64,000 bases of DNA from Lepraria neglecta (Eukaryota; Ascomycota; Lecanoromycetes; Lecanorales; Stereocaulaceae), in assembly GCA_033220425.1 (NCBI GenBank), contig CM065652.1, positions 434,001-498,000 of the forward strand, in the 5' to 3' direction. The notes under the pieces are model-generated. The model worked only from the letters and a program-made list of their open reading frames with translations. It had not been told where the DNA came from and made no database searches. The position numbers were made by a program, and so were the translations under genes. Shown piece after piece: positions 11,467 to 23,200 of the stretch. How positions within the stretch are numbered: position 1 is the first letter of the stretch; each line of letters begins with the position of its first letter.

Positions 11467-14400
11467 ATGGCTGAAGCGCTTGCTATCGTCGGCCTTGTCT
11501 CGGCTATTGTACAGTTCGTCGACTTCAGTACGAAGGTAATCGGACGAATAGACAAGTTCCGTTCCAAGAACAACGAGGTCCCTGTGGGTTTCCGAGATAT
11601 AAGTGTCCAGCTCCCACTTCTCATGAGTGATCTAAAGCGGACCAAGGAAAGGGTCGAACTCCACGAAGTAGCTTTGGATACACAAAGTGCCGTCTTGGCG
11701 GTAGTCCAGAGTTGTCATGCACATGTAATGGTAGGTTCACATAACTTGGCTCTCTTATATCCTGTTCTCTATAGAGAAAGGGGTTAGTCTTTGCGTATGG
11801 ATGCAGATCGTGTAACATGCTGAAATAAGCCACAGGCCTTGGATGAGATCCTGCTCAAGGTCTTGCCTGATGTTGCTGACTCGTCCTGGCGGCTGGCGAA
11901 GAAAGCCTTGCTCAGTGTGCACCAGGAGGATAAGGTTCTCTTCATAGCCCAAGAGCTTCGCAACAATGTCATATATCTCACGCACCATTCTGCAAGTGTG
12001 ACAGCTCAGAAAGAAAGTGATAGCAGAACTTCGCTCGTTCAAGCCGACGAGCAGATGAAGATGTTGCAGTGGCTGAGCATCATGGACCCTTCGGTCTACC
12101 AAAACCGAGCAATCCAGCAAAGAGAGCCAGGTACTGGACAATGGCTTCTTCGATCGGAACAATTCAATCGATGGAGATCGCGCTCCAAAGGCCTGGGATG
12201 GCTGCACGGTATTCGTGAGTGTGCATTGTTGAGGTAGCACTTGCTGGCAGCTAACCCATGGAGATAGCTGGATGTGGGAAAACGATCTTATGGTGAGGAG
12301 AAACTTTGAAGGTTGGCCACAGTTCCTTTACTCACGTTGATGCTTAGTGCTGCCATCATTGAGTCGATTCAAGATTTCTGCAAACGCTCCGGATCCCGAG
12401 TGATGGCATACTATTATATTGACTACAATGATACCCCCAATGCGAACGTGGGCAACATACTACGATCATTGGTCAAGCAAATCTGCGTCGGCGCAGATCG
12501 AATCCCAAAAGTTGTACAGACCCTTTGCTCTCAGCATCGAGCATCTGGCCAGCAACCTAGTATTGCAACATTGATCTCAATTGTCCGAGCTCTAGAAGTG
12601 ACGCTGGCTATAGATACGTTCATTATCATAGATGCCTTGGACGAGTATCCTGAACTGCAAAGGTCGGAACTCTTACAAACAATCCAGTTATTAGTTGGGG
12701 AGGGCTTTGAACATATTCACATCCTCACCACCAGTCGAGCAGAACATGACATTAAGCTCACAATCGGCAAATCAGCGACAGAGGTTATCTGCATCGAGAA
12801 CGATCAAGTGGACGCTGACATCAACAAACACGTTCGAACGTGTCTCTCTGACGATCCTAGACTGAGTAAATTACCTGACCGGATCAAATACATGGTAGAG
12901 CTTAAGCTTAGCGAAGGGGCCCAAGGCATGTCAGTGAATCCAGTGAATCCATAGACTATGCTTATTGGTGGCACTTTTGTCTCCTGTTGTCCACAGAGCA
13001 CGCTTCCCATGATTCGTCCCAGCTGACTCTCATTTTTTCCACAGGTTCCGATGGGCAGTCTGTCAAATTGATGCTTTGAGATTTTGCAACAAAGCCTCAG
13101 CTGTCAAAACGGCGTTAGCAGACTTGCCAAAAACCTTGTACGACACCTATGAGCGTATTATTAGCGGTATAAACAGTACCGATCTAGCGGATGCTCGTGC
13201 AATCATACAATGGATAGCTTTTGCAAAGCGGCATCTCACTCTTGAGGAAGTGGCAGAAGCTGCGACAACACGTCCGGGACTTGATGACATTGACTTAGAC
13301 GATAAGCTATACGATCCCTACGATGTACTTCGCATTTGTCGGTCACTGGTCTCATTGTCTGAGGAAAAGGTCATTATCTGCGGCAAGCTCGAAATCCGTC
13401 AAGTCGTCCGATTTGCACATGCATCAGTGCGAGAATATCTCCTGTCAGATCACATCACTCAAGGCTTGGCCGCAAGCTTCTCGATACCAGAGAAACAGTC
13501 CCACGAGCATGTCAGTCAATGCTGTTTGTCTGTTCTGCTCCGGAACAACGCGAAACACCAATTGCCACCTGATCCAGAAGCCATGCCGCTCCTCAGATAC
13601 GCCGCAGAATTCTGGTTCCAGCACGCTAAAGAAATGGGCAGCGTTGCTGACGAAACCATAAAATATGACGACCTAACCACCGAGGATTATGCGAACCGAC
13701 TATTCATTACATCCGTTACGATATTCCAAAACTGGCTAACAATCTACGATCCCAATATCAAAAGAGGATCAAACCGCCTTCGTGGTTCCGGTCCTTCGCC
13801 CCTTTACTATGCAGCTCTACTTGGCCTTGTAGAATCTACGCGAGAGCTATTAGACTTGGGGTATGATGTAAATGCTCTGGGTGGGAGGTATGGTACTGCG
13901 CTGGTGGCTGCAGCAATGAACGGGAACGAGAGCATCGTCCGGCTATTGGTGGACAGAGATGCGGAGGTCAATTGCTTTGGCGGAGTAGTATTTGGGAATC
14001 CACTACAAGCCGCGTGCTACTCTGGCTCTGAATCAATTGTCCGTTTGCTAATCGAAAGAGGTGCTTCGGTCAATCCTAACAGAGGAGGAAAGCACGACAC
14101 TCCTCTTCAAGTCGCTTGCGAATTTGGCTACGAAAGTTTGGTCCGACTGCTTATCAGATCTGGCGCTAATGTCAAAGCCCATGGAGGAGGATTTGGTTAT
14201 GCGTTGCAAGCTGCAGCTGTAAAAAAGCATCATGCTATTGTAGCTTTGCTGCTCGATGAAGGAGCGGAGGTCAACGTGCGGGGAGGCTGTTATGGATCGG
14301 CACTGCAAGGCGCTGTTGCAGGCGGCTCGGAGAGCGTCACAAGACTGCTGCTGGACGCAGGTGCAGACCCCAATGCACAGGCAGGCGGATTCAGGGACTC

Positions 14401-14800
14401 TCTGAGGGCTGCAGCATGGCGCCAGGAGCAATCGATCTTCGACCTGCTGCTCGAGCGAGGGGCCGACGTCGACCTCAGTGTCCGCCGACTGCAAGACAAC
14501 CAATTTACCGCGCCACTCGACAAGGAGTTGGCCGAGAGTATACATTGGGCAAAGGTCGATAATAGCCCAATGCTCATGGATCTCGTCAGTCTGGCAGCGA
14601 AGAGGATTGCTCGTATTGAAAATGAGGAACGGACCGCACAATCAGCAGCCAGCCAACAATCGATTCAACCAAACCGCTTGAGACTGAGAAAAATGGTTCA
14701 CTACGTACTGAAGCAAGATTCTGACCAGTATCAAGACGCTTCAATTCCTACCACATGGCTTGCTACCACAAAGATACGATCCCAAGAGGATTCTGACTGA
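11467..14800 (+). CDS. NACHT-ankyrin NLR-like protein
   Basis: Five exons, 11467-11730, 11836-12214, 12268-12292, 12348-12929 and 13045-14800, give 1001 aa. The N-terminus (MAEALAIVGLVSAIVQFVDF, then VIGRIDKF) is typical of the N-terminal domain found in front of fungal NACHT NTPases. The P-loop GIPGCGKT (about residues 213-220) is assembled across a 25-nt exon. Walker B-like IIIDALDE lies at about 315-321, followed by ILTTSR. A winged-helix-like region follows, then about seven ankyrin repeats from residue about 665 to 890 (ALVAAAMNGNESIVRLLVDRDAEVN and kin). Such proteins act in fungal non-self recognition and programmed cell death; that role is inferred from architecture. All five exons keep frame with no stop, and the nucleotide-binding motifs are intact, so the gene is probably functional. 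Confidence 0.85.
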
Positions 14801-15671
14801 CAAAACGATATGTTAGCGATGCTTACCCGCTGTTGCTGAGGCTATTGTATCTACCAGTTTCAGGTTCTCAGACTACCAGGCAGTTGCAAGTTTGATGTGC
14901 CTAACATGACTCTTTACCAATGGCCACGCATTAGGCATGTCAAGGTTTATGCAGCATAACACTGGAAGAGGTTGCAGCCAGTCTTTTCTACACCATGAAA
15001 GTCGAGAGGGCCGGTGTAGCTTACTCCAAGGTTCAATGGCATATACCCACAGGGTTATGGCGGTGAACTAGGCAGCGACCCAGCCAGAACTAGCTCGCGC
15101 TATTCAGGACTTTGGTCGCAGTTTCAGCAGTGCTTTCTGCATTCATGTTCTCGGCTTAAGTTATTATCGGCGCACGGCTCCCCTCTTCATTACCCGGTCT
15201 CAGGTTGATGATATACTAAGTCTAAGGTTTCATTTTCATGGTCCAGACCAGTGGGATGAATGTGCACGCTTTTTGAAATTGAAAACTTACGCGACAGGTA
15301 CTTTTCTATCTGCTTCCCTGTCTCACTTATGCACGTCCCACATGACAATCGGTCAGGATCCGAGGCTGAATTACTGCCACGATGTGCATTTTCCGTCATT
15401 GTCTCCCACAATGTCTTAGATTCATAGATCAGGAACCCTCACGCCTAAGGCCTCCTCAAGTCTGAGAGCAAGGTATTATTTCACTGCTCCAACGGCTACC
15501 ATTCTAGTACGACATTATCCGCATATTGCCAATCGCGTTTTCAGTGCAATGCTACCACGGGAAGCTATCGCCCTGTGGTTGTGGCGGAAGAATGTCTTGA
15601 AGAAAGGTCTTGTCTTATCTAGATGCATATCTACCCGGTTCCCCACATTTTATCATCATGCTTCTCAAATC
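14801..15671. other. Intergenic, 0.87 kb
   Basis: No gene supported on either strand. The last 150 bases would serve as promoter and leader for the secreted protein gene. Open frames here are short and have no family resemblance. Confidence 0.5.
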
Positions 15672-16328
15672 ATGCATGCATTTCCCGCATTTCTCAACCT
15701 TGCCTGCATACTCGTCGCAATCACTGCCTCTGCTGCAGCGAATCCAGCTGCACCACTTCCCAGCATACTCACAGAAACCCTAGCCAACGCGACTCTCAAT
15801 GCGACTGGGCCAAATTATGTCAAACCCTCCTACAGCTGAACTAGCCTTGCACAGCTTTAACGATATTACGCCAGTGCCAAACCACATCCGAAGTCTTACC
15901 GCGTCCCCAACACAACCACAACCCTCTACTTCTTCGACTACTCCACCCCCGCCGGGCTAAAACCAGCATCAGTCTACCAAACCCTCGTCACAGATCTCAA
16001 CCCCGTCTACCACTCTGCGACCCATTACCCCAAAACCGGCGACAGCTTCATCGGCGTAGACACTATAACCTGGTCTTTCGGCGACGCCAACATATTCATT
16101 GAAAACAACGGCACTCAGGGATTGAATAAATTGATGTGGACGATATTTGTGGATACTTTGTTAGGCGTTGGTGCTGTTTTGGAGGATGTGGGGTGTTTGC
16201 AGGGGCAGTGGATGGTTCTGGATGCGGCTTGGGGAAATATTGGGAGTGGGTATGTTGGGAAGGATATTGGAGGGTTGGGGATGGAACGGCTCCGAACGCG
16301 GGGGTGGAGGCTGCGTAATCTTTCGTGA
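15672..16328 (+). CDS. Small secreted fungal protein, unknown function
   Basis: Proposed exons are 15672-15818 and 15894-16328, giving 193 aa. Residues 1-23 (MHAFPAFLNLACILVAITASAAA) form a clear signal peptide; upstream in-frame ATGs would bury it. The mature part begins with a short linker carrying N-x-T/S sites (NATLNATG). It then continues with SYRVPNTTTTLYFFDY, HYPKTGDSFIG and TWSFGD, a pattern seen in many uncharacterised secreted fungal proteins with a Y-x-V-P-N-T start. The intron (GTCAAA donor, CGAAG acceptor, 75 nt) is chosen because it keeps phase; both splice signals are weak, so the junction may be off by a few residues. No catalytic motif was recognised. An effector-like or surface role is possible but unsupported. 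Confidence 0.6.
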
Positions 16329-16387
16329 GAGCGCAAGTGTATTAAATCTAGCTTCCTATCCTCATTATCCCCCTTCTCTGTGCTTCG

Positions 16388-16651
16388 CTAAAACTTCCAC
16401 TGGTTAGTAACGCCCATCACGCGATGGGCATGATGAACGCGTTTATTGAATTCAAGACGTCGGCGCGTCTCTTCGGGACTCTCATACCGATAGGACGGCG
16501 CGGTCCTGGTCAAGTGAATTGGCTTTATACGTTTACCTTTGTTGTTCCTTGGAGGGCCTTGCTGTCGTGATTGTACGGGGCGACCGCCATAAGTTGTAAG
16601 ATAGGCTTGGGGGTACTTCTTTGGATCTGGCTTAGACAGTCCGCAACCCAT
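16388..16651 (-). CDS. Small protein with N-terminal acylation signal
   Basis: An intact 87-aa frame begins MGCGLSKPDPKKYPQ. Gly2 with Ser6 and following basic residues fits an N-myristoylation signal, and the adjacent Cys3 would allow palmitoylation, as in peripheral plasma-membrane proteins. The remainder is basic and polar: YGGRPVQSRQQGPPRNNKGKRIKP, then YESPEETRRRLEFNKRVHHAHRV. There is no membrane segment and no known domain. It converges with the secreted protein gene, with only 59 bases between their stops. The coding call rests on the ATG context, the N-terminal motif and the absence of a competing frame. Function unknown. Confidence 0.5.
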   Translation of the reverse strand: MGCGLSKPDPKKYPQAYLTTYGGRPVQSRQQGPPRNNKGKRIKPIHLTRTAPSYRYESPEETRRRLEFNKRVHHAHRVMGVTNQWKF

Positions 16652-16801
16652 TTTGCGAGCTTAGTGTAGAGAAATGATCGTTTGGCAAGACACGATTTTA
16701 TTGGGACAAAGTTGCGAAGGCTTGCTTGAAAGCAAGATCCAAAATGGAAACAAAATTTCAGTGTTTATTATAAGATTCACAAGCTTGAGATAACAAAGCA
16801 G

Positions 16802-17020
16802 ATGTCATGGAATACGCGGTCTCGTTGTCTCTTATTCTTTGGGTTTGTAATGGCTCTTTTAGTATTTTATTTGAGGGCCTTTCTTTCCCTTGAACACACA
16901 TTCATGAACAAAGGTCAAACGTTCTTTGACGTCAATAGCAATTTTGAGGAACAAAGCATGGATGTAAAGCGCATTGAGACATCAGTCTCGTGTCAAAAGC
17001 GGCCGGTGGATATCGAATGA
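16802..17020 (+). CDS. Possible small single-pass membrane peptide (weak)
   Basis: A 72-aa ATG frame contains one strong hydrophobic stretch (LLFFGFVMALLVFYLRAFL) near its N-terminus and a polar tail. There is no homology or splice evidence, and it lies in a 0.47-kb gap that must also hold flanking regulatory sequence. It could be chance. Confidence 0.18.
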   Translation: MSWNTRSRCLLFFGFVMALLVFYLRAFLSLEHTFMNKGQTFFDVNSNFEEQSMDVKRIETSVSCQKRPVDIE

Positions 17021-17125
17021 GTCATAGCAATGAATATTGCAAGACAGAGCTACGATTCGACGAATTTTATGTATCGATTTGTTTGAGGAGGGGTCAAATG
17101 CTACTGGTCTTGGTTTGCTAAGTTC

Positions 17126-19535
17126 CTAGGACCTTCTAACATACTTCCGTCTTTTGATAGCCAACCACTCTCTTCGATACACGACGATGTATGACAGCAG
17201 CAGTACCACCCAATGGAACATTCCACACAAGACGAAAGACGACACCGTAAAGTCGAGGATGAAACAAAGTACTGCAAAAGACAGGAACAGTAACCACCAC
17301 CTTTTAGTTCCTCTAGCACGAAATGCATGGTAGACCTGATAGATTGCTAGACATGTTACAGACACGTCACATACAACAGTCAATGCCAGACCAAAGGACG
17401 TGTAGGTGTCGTCATCGTCGTAGTAATCGTCGCCATAACCGACCGAAGCTGCAAAGTAGACATATCCGAACCCTGGAATGGCGAAGCCAAGGCGCCAGAA
17501 CGCCAGCAATCGCACGTACGACCGTATAGTCCATTGAATGATCGCGCCTGTGATGAGCGGAAGGATGATGGTGCCGAAAAGTAGTGGAGCTGCTAGGATA
17601 GCAAACCACATCATATTCCACAATCTCTGACTTGGATTGCTCGGGCAGGCACTTGTTGGAGTTTTTGAGTTAGTTTGGTTGCTGTTAGATATCAAGGACA
17701 GTGGACTCGAAGTATCTGTTATATCCATTCCTAGAAAGGACTGCCTTGACGTCAGTAAAGGTGTTGATAGCATAATTTTCAATACGCTTACGGTGATAAA
17801 AGCGAGGGGAACATAAACACCTGCGAGGAACGTGAGAAGGGTCGAGTTCTGGTTTAGGCTGTGCTGAGATTCAATCTAAAATTCGTCAGTACGGACCTTT
17901 CAGACTGTAGTGATGCTACGCGACGAAATGATGCCGCCCTTGCATTTTACCTCAGATTTCAGAACGCTTATCTTCTGGCCCACATTTTCTAGTTCAGTCG
18001 ATATGTAGTCAGAGTCAGTTTCCAGGTCATGGAACGTCTGCAATCCGATTATTCGTGTAGTTGTAGGCACCAGTGTCCTCATATCCTCAAGAATTTCCTT
18101 CAGTTGTGTAAGATTGCACGTCATATCGTGCTGTGCCATCTTCCTGCAATCATCTAAATGAATCAAGTATTGCATTTTTGCTTTCGAAGGGCTCACCCGC
18201 CTTTCGAACGTCTAGATTAGTACTATGTTTAGCCTGTCAAAATTCCTAAAAGCAAGCCCAAATGATCTCACCAATACTACAATCTGCTTCGAGACCTGCT
18301 TCAGAAACGATATCATCTCATAAAGCGCAACTTGGAACGCAGCAATGACAGTAGAAACTACCTTCACAACAGGTAGCCAGCACTCAGATATCATCCCAAA
18401 GCATCGTTTGACAAAGACGCTCCGGACGGCATCTAGTGAAAGCCTGCTTTGGAAAAGCAGAAGCACTCGCAGATTGCGAGGCTCTCCCTTGTTAAGGATG
18501 AATATTCTAACATATGCAAAAGGCGGGGGCTCTCGAAAGGGTTGCCAGACGTAGGTGTTGAGATCGCTTCTGTATACAGGGGCAGTACGCTTGCAGTACG
18601 CGTTGATAGATCTGGCCGCATTGATCGGTTTGGCCCCCTCCTGCCAGCGTAGGGTCAACACTACGGATCCCGGCGAAAGAATGATGAGGTTGGACTCTTG
18701 GCATTCTGCAAGTAACCATTAGCATTATCTAAGGTGTTGTCTAGACGAGGTCTTTGTACGCTCGGACCGAAGGTTCAAAGCTTTCACAATTTCCGCTGGA
18801 ATTGTCGCTTTCGCAAGTTCTTCGATTGTGTCCTCGGGTAACTGCCAACCTGGTATCTCCGAAAGGAGATATATCAGCGCCCTTCGAGGGACCTCGTTTC
18901 GACGATTGACCCGCTCTGGAAAGGGGTTCAAGGCTTTGTACATGATAGAAGCATTCGATTTAGAGTTCTCGGCGGCCAGGCAGCTGTATACAGTTATCAA
19001 GAGATTCTCTTTGACAAATGTGACTTTTCAAAACTCACCAAAGAAAGAGCGAGTCCGAAACTTCGGAACTCAAGATCGTGTGTACTAGGTCGAGTCAGTC
19101 AGAGAGGCTTGCGTCATCTTTGGGACGCTTTTGTGTGCTAGCTAAAATTGAGAAGATCAGCTTCGCCAAGGATAAAATAAACAAAAGCATCACGAAATAT
19201 GATGGACGTTCGAACCAATGGGTGCTTCCACTACTAAAGGCTCTAGTTCAAACAATTGGAAGATAGATCGCACAGGCGCTTGAGGTCGGTGGCCAACATG
19301 GGCGAAGTCTCTCAAGGATCTTGGACAATCTTTGTGGCGCTTCGCCGCTGCATCGAGAGCAAGGCCATAACCATGAACTACTGGTTGTATCGGGTGTCAC
19401 TCTGTGCAAAGAAGAGCTCGCTTGCAATTCCTGTGATCGTCTGTCTTGAGGGCCTGATGTTTCAACAGCGTCCTGCTGGGACTCCAAAGTAGGCTGTCGA
19501 CTCAGAGGCCGTGGCGATAGCTGTTGCTTTTCCAT
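17126..19535 (-). CDS. CorA-like multi-pass membrane protein (multi-exon)
   Basis: The 3' exons are firm: 18983-18760, 18705-18272, 18211-17951, 17875-17792 and 17740-17126, all in phase. The preceding exon ends at 19039. The 5' part up to a possible ATG at 19535 is coding-like (VHGYGLALDAAAKRHKD, then FAHVGHRP) but its splicing is unresolved. The protein has a soluble N-terminal half with ECQESNLIILSPGSVVLTLRW, a long helical stalk (LTQLKEILEDMRTLVPTTTRI), then LLTFLAGVYVPLAFITSFLGMD. That last element matches the CorA transmembrane helix and loop, where GMN is expected; here it is GMD. Four more hydrophobic segments follow. Fungal CorA-like proteins of this kind are mostly uncharacterised, so magnesium transport should not be assumed. 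Intron donors are GTACAA, GTGAGA, GTAAAA and GTAAGC. Confidence 0.7.
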
Positions 19536-20227
19536 TCTTGACGCGCTGGAACCTGGAAGAGGTATTATGTGATATATATGTGCACAACGAGCAGATGAAA
19601 ATCAATGTTAACAAATGCAGAAGATGTTCGAAGAGACGATATTTATAAATGGAAGGGATGATGAAGAAAATGGAAGAAAAATGCATTGCGAGGCATCCTT
19701 GTATCCAAAGAGGCGAGACGCGCCGGTGATTGGGGGCGGTTTACAAGCCTCTTACAGCGGTCCATAGGGTGTTTCCCGCCTAGAGCGCCCCTAGGATACT
19801 CCTTAAAATCTGCTCTAGTAGTCATTGATGTATTACTCCTCCCAAGAAGCCACGGCGTCGTGTCTACCTTCTGCCAGTACACTTGGCCATTCCAACAGCA
19901 GTAAAGCGATCGCGAGTGTTCGAGAGTTCGAGAGTTTATAGTAGTGAGAGGTGCATACGATGCCGCCAGTGACTCGCGACTTCCAATCCTCTGGAGATTT
20001 CTCTTGGCGTTTTACCAATAAGGCGCTAATTCTGCTTATGGTTAGCTCGGTATCAATGCTGTAGGTGCATATTTGCCATCCGGGTGCAACGACTTACGCA
20101 AGCATTATCTGCCTGCTTGTGCATCCTTTTACTTGCTTTCGAGCATGTCGCTCTCATTTCATCATCCTATTTCGATGAAATGATAAAGGAAATGATATGA
20201 TCAGAGAGGTTTCTTCCAAACGCCAAC
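19536..20227. other. Divergent intergenic region, CorA-like gene and ECM29
   Basis: No supported gene. It should hold the promoters of both flanking genes. A TTTCATCA/TGATGAAA-like inverted pair lies near 20157-20185. Confidence 0.5.
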
Positions 20228-23200
20228 ATGTCAAACACGGGCTCGCCCGAGGCCAAAGAGCTGAGGCTCGTGGGCAATGTGGAGCTGCGACTGGCTATGA
20301 TTACGACGGATGGTGCGATGGAGAAGGCTTTAAACACTTACCTTGTTCCACTTTTACTCAAGCTTGCTTCGGAGTTCGTGAGCGTCAGGAACAAAGTCAT
20401 CTCCGTTTGTCAACACGTCAACACGAGGATAAAGCCACCGTATGTAGCTCCCATTCCGGGTTCGTCCTCGTGCCTGGGAATTGTCACGAGAGATTTGCTT
20501 TTGTAACGTGCTGCTTGGCCAGGAGCTTGTTCCAAACGCCGTGGGTCTATGTTGGAATGGAGAAATGTGAAGCTGATGTTCATGGCATAGATCGATCAAG
20601 CTTCCAGTAGCTGCACTTCTGAAGCAATACAAAGATAACCACAATAACCTTGTCCGCCACTTCGACCTGCTCTACGTACAGCAAGGGGTTAATAGATTAC
20701 CTGTGAATGTAAGTATCAAGCTATGCATATGCAGACTATCCACTAACCTATCAAGGAACGCCTCGACCTGCTTCCGACTCTCCTTCATGGTCTTCGTACT
20801 AACTTCGAGGAATCAACCAATCATGCGGCTACTTTGTTCAACCTCTTCCTAAAGCTTCTTCATAGCATGAAGTTCCCGCCCCGTGGAAGCAAAGAGGATC
20901 TGGAGCTAAGAGACAAACTTGGCTTCACTGACAGGGTGGATGATGCGGCTTTTGTGACTGCCTGGCTGGGTAAGCTCATTCTGTTCGGCATCAACCAAGC
21001 TGGTGCGACACGTTGCCCCGGGCTGAATAAAGAGGAGTGCAGCTTCTTTCAACTATACGGTAAGAAAGATACCTGGACCCCAAACGCAGATGGAGGTCTA
21101 AGTCTCGTCGAGACCAAAGTTGTGGCATCGCGATTTCTTGCCAGCGGTGCTTTTGTGGACACTGAACGGTTCTTGCCTGCGCTATTTGCTTCAGCCGATC
21201 CTAACTCGCGCATCTCTGACATTGGTGACGACATTCTGAAGCGAGCAACCTCGGCGGTATCATTCGAAGATACCAAGTTAGTAAAGCAACTGTACGACGT
21301 TTACCTGGGCACCAGAGGCGATGAAGGCTCTCTACCAGCCCGTGTACCTTTGCAGACCAAGATTCTGGCTCTTCTGTGCAAATCCAAGTCAGCTTCTTCA
21401 TTCATCCCTCAGAGCATGCAGATTGTTGAAGAGGCGCTTGTACCCCAAGAGACAGCCCAACAAAACGTTGTTACTCCGCCAAAGCAAGGCCTAGAAGCTT
21501 CGAAGCTTAGAGGCCAGGTCTTCGCTTTCACGAATTGGCTTGCACGCATCAGTTCACCAGCTGATCTCAGCGCCTTTGCACCTGCTCTAGTTGGCCAGCT
21601 CAGATCGTATATCGAAAGTCAGGGCTGGCCACGATTCAATGCCAATAATTCGACACCGAGTCCTGGAGAGTTATCCTCCCGAGCTTATGGGTACGAAAGC
21701 ATTGGCCTTCTAGCGGGGGCATGTCCAGCAAAGCTCCTGCAAGAATCCAACCTTGAACTACTTCGATGGCTTTTTACATCGCTAAGCGAAGATCCTTCGG
21801 GAAAGGACATATCTGCAAGCATTGAGCAGGCATTGAGTAGTGTACTTGGAGCTATGGGTGGTGAGGTGGACTCGGATTTGGAGTCACCGCTGACTTCTCT
21901 ATTGTTGCATCACATGGATCTGCGGCCTGACAACTTCAAAGATGCTGACAACCAAGTCGTTAGAAGCACACGATTCCTGGCTGTTCGCTTCGCTAACCGC
22001 TGTTTGCCATTCAGCAATACAACAGCTCGTTGGATCGACGTAATTGCTATGGACGGTGAAGCCAATGAACGAAGCGCAATTCTTGAAGAGGGAAGGAAAG
22101 GGCTCGACCCTTACTGGTACAAAATGCTGAACCCAGCAAAGGACGACGCAAATCTAATCAAAGAGTCTCTTGAAGCCACGAAGTATGATCTACCTAGCTT
22201 TCCAGAGCTGGTCGAGAGAGTATTTGGGTCTGAGTCAGTGTGGGATATTTCCAGGATTACAAGCATTGAGATGCCCAATGCCTACATTCCGGCCCTTACG
22301 TTCTGCCGTTGCGTCTTACTGCACCAAGCATTGGCAGCTGTGAATAGCCCCCCCGTCATGGATACCGACTGGGAACGGAACATTGATGCTCTGATTGCGA
22401 ACGACGAAGACGTTCAAACTAAACTAACAGCCTATTTTCGCGGCCATTCAATTTCGTCAATGGGAAACGAGAGGTTTCCAGAGGCATTGCAAATGTATCT
22501 GCAAGCTTCGTACGTTGGTATGACGTCTCAAATCGGCGGGGGTGTCGGCAGAGCTGGCGACTTTCTTCTAGAGCTTTGCCCACTCGTCCCTGCTTCTGCG
22601 TATGCTCATCTCACAGCAAGAATTTCGAGTTTACAAGAACCCATCTTCTCCAACAACAAGACGTTGCGTGAAACAGCATCGCAGGTTTTTGGTATCTTGG
22701 CAACGCTGAAAGAATATCCCGAGGACAAGGTCCAGAAGATGCTGGGCCAGTATAAGGAGAAGCTCAAGTCTTGGTCCCAAGCTATCGGCAGCGAGGTGAT
22801 GCAAGTACATGGCGCCATCCTTGCAATGGCATACTTTATCAGCAGGTCCAAGTCTCGCCTCAGTTTCCCTTCGAGTTTCGAAGAGTTGACAATTCGATTC
22901 ATCACCTTGGCCTTGGACATTCTCAATGACAGTCGGGACAAGACACTCTTGGACGCAGTCTTTGTTGCTATCTCGGAGCTGGCACTGTATGCAGTATTGA
23001 CGCCAGCCACAGTCCCCAAGCCTTGCGATGCCCGCTCTTTGGTACAGAAGCTGAGGGAGAAGGCTAAGGACGGCGATGAGAAAGCTATCACGGCTTTGGG
23101 TCATTTTGCCATGCAATTCAAAGAAGGGGTCTCCGACGATGGTATATTCGATGACATTGTAGAGCAGCTGTATGAGCTACATACCGTCAGACAAGCAGAG

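Noticed and set aside
22606-23116. Two 161-codon minus-strand frames inside ECM29
   Set aside because: They lie wholly within a conserved coding exon in other frames, and their composition matches a shadow of that gene.
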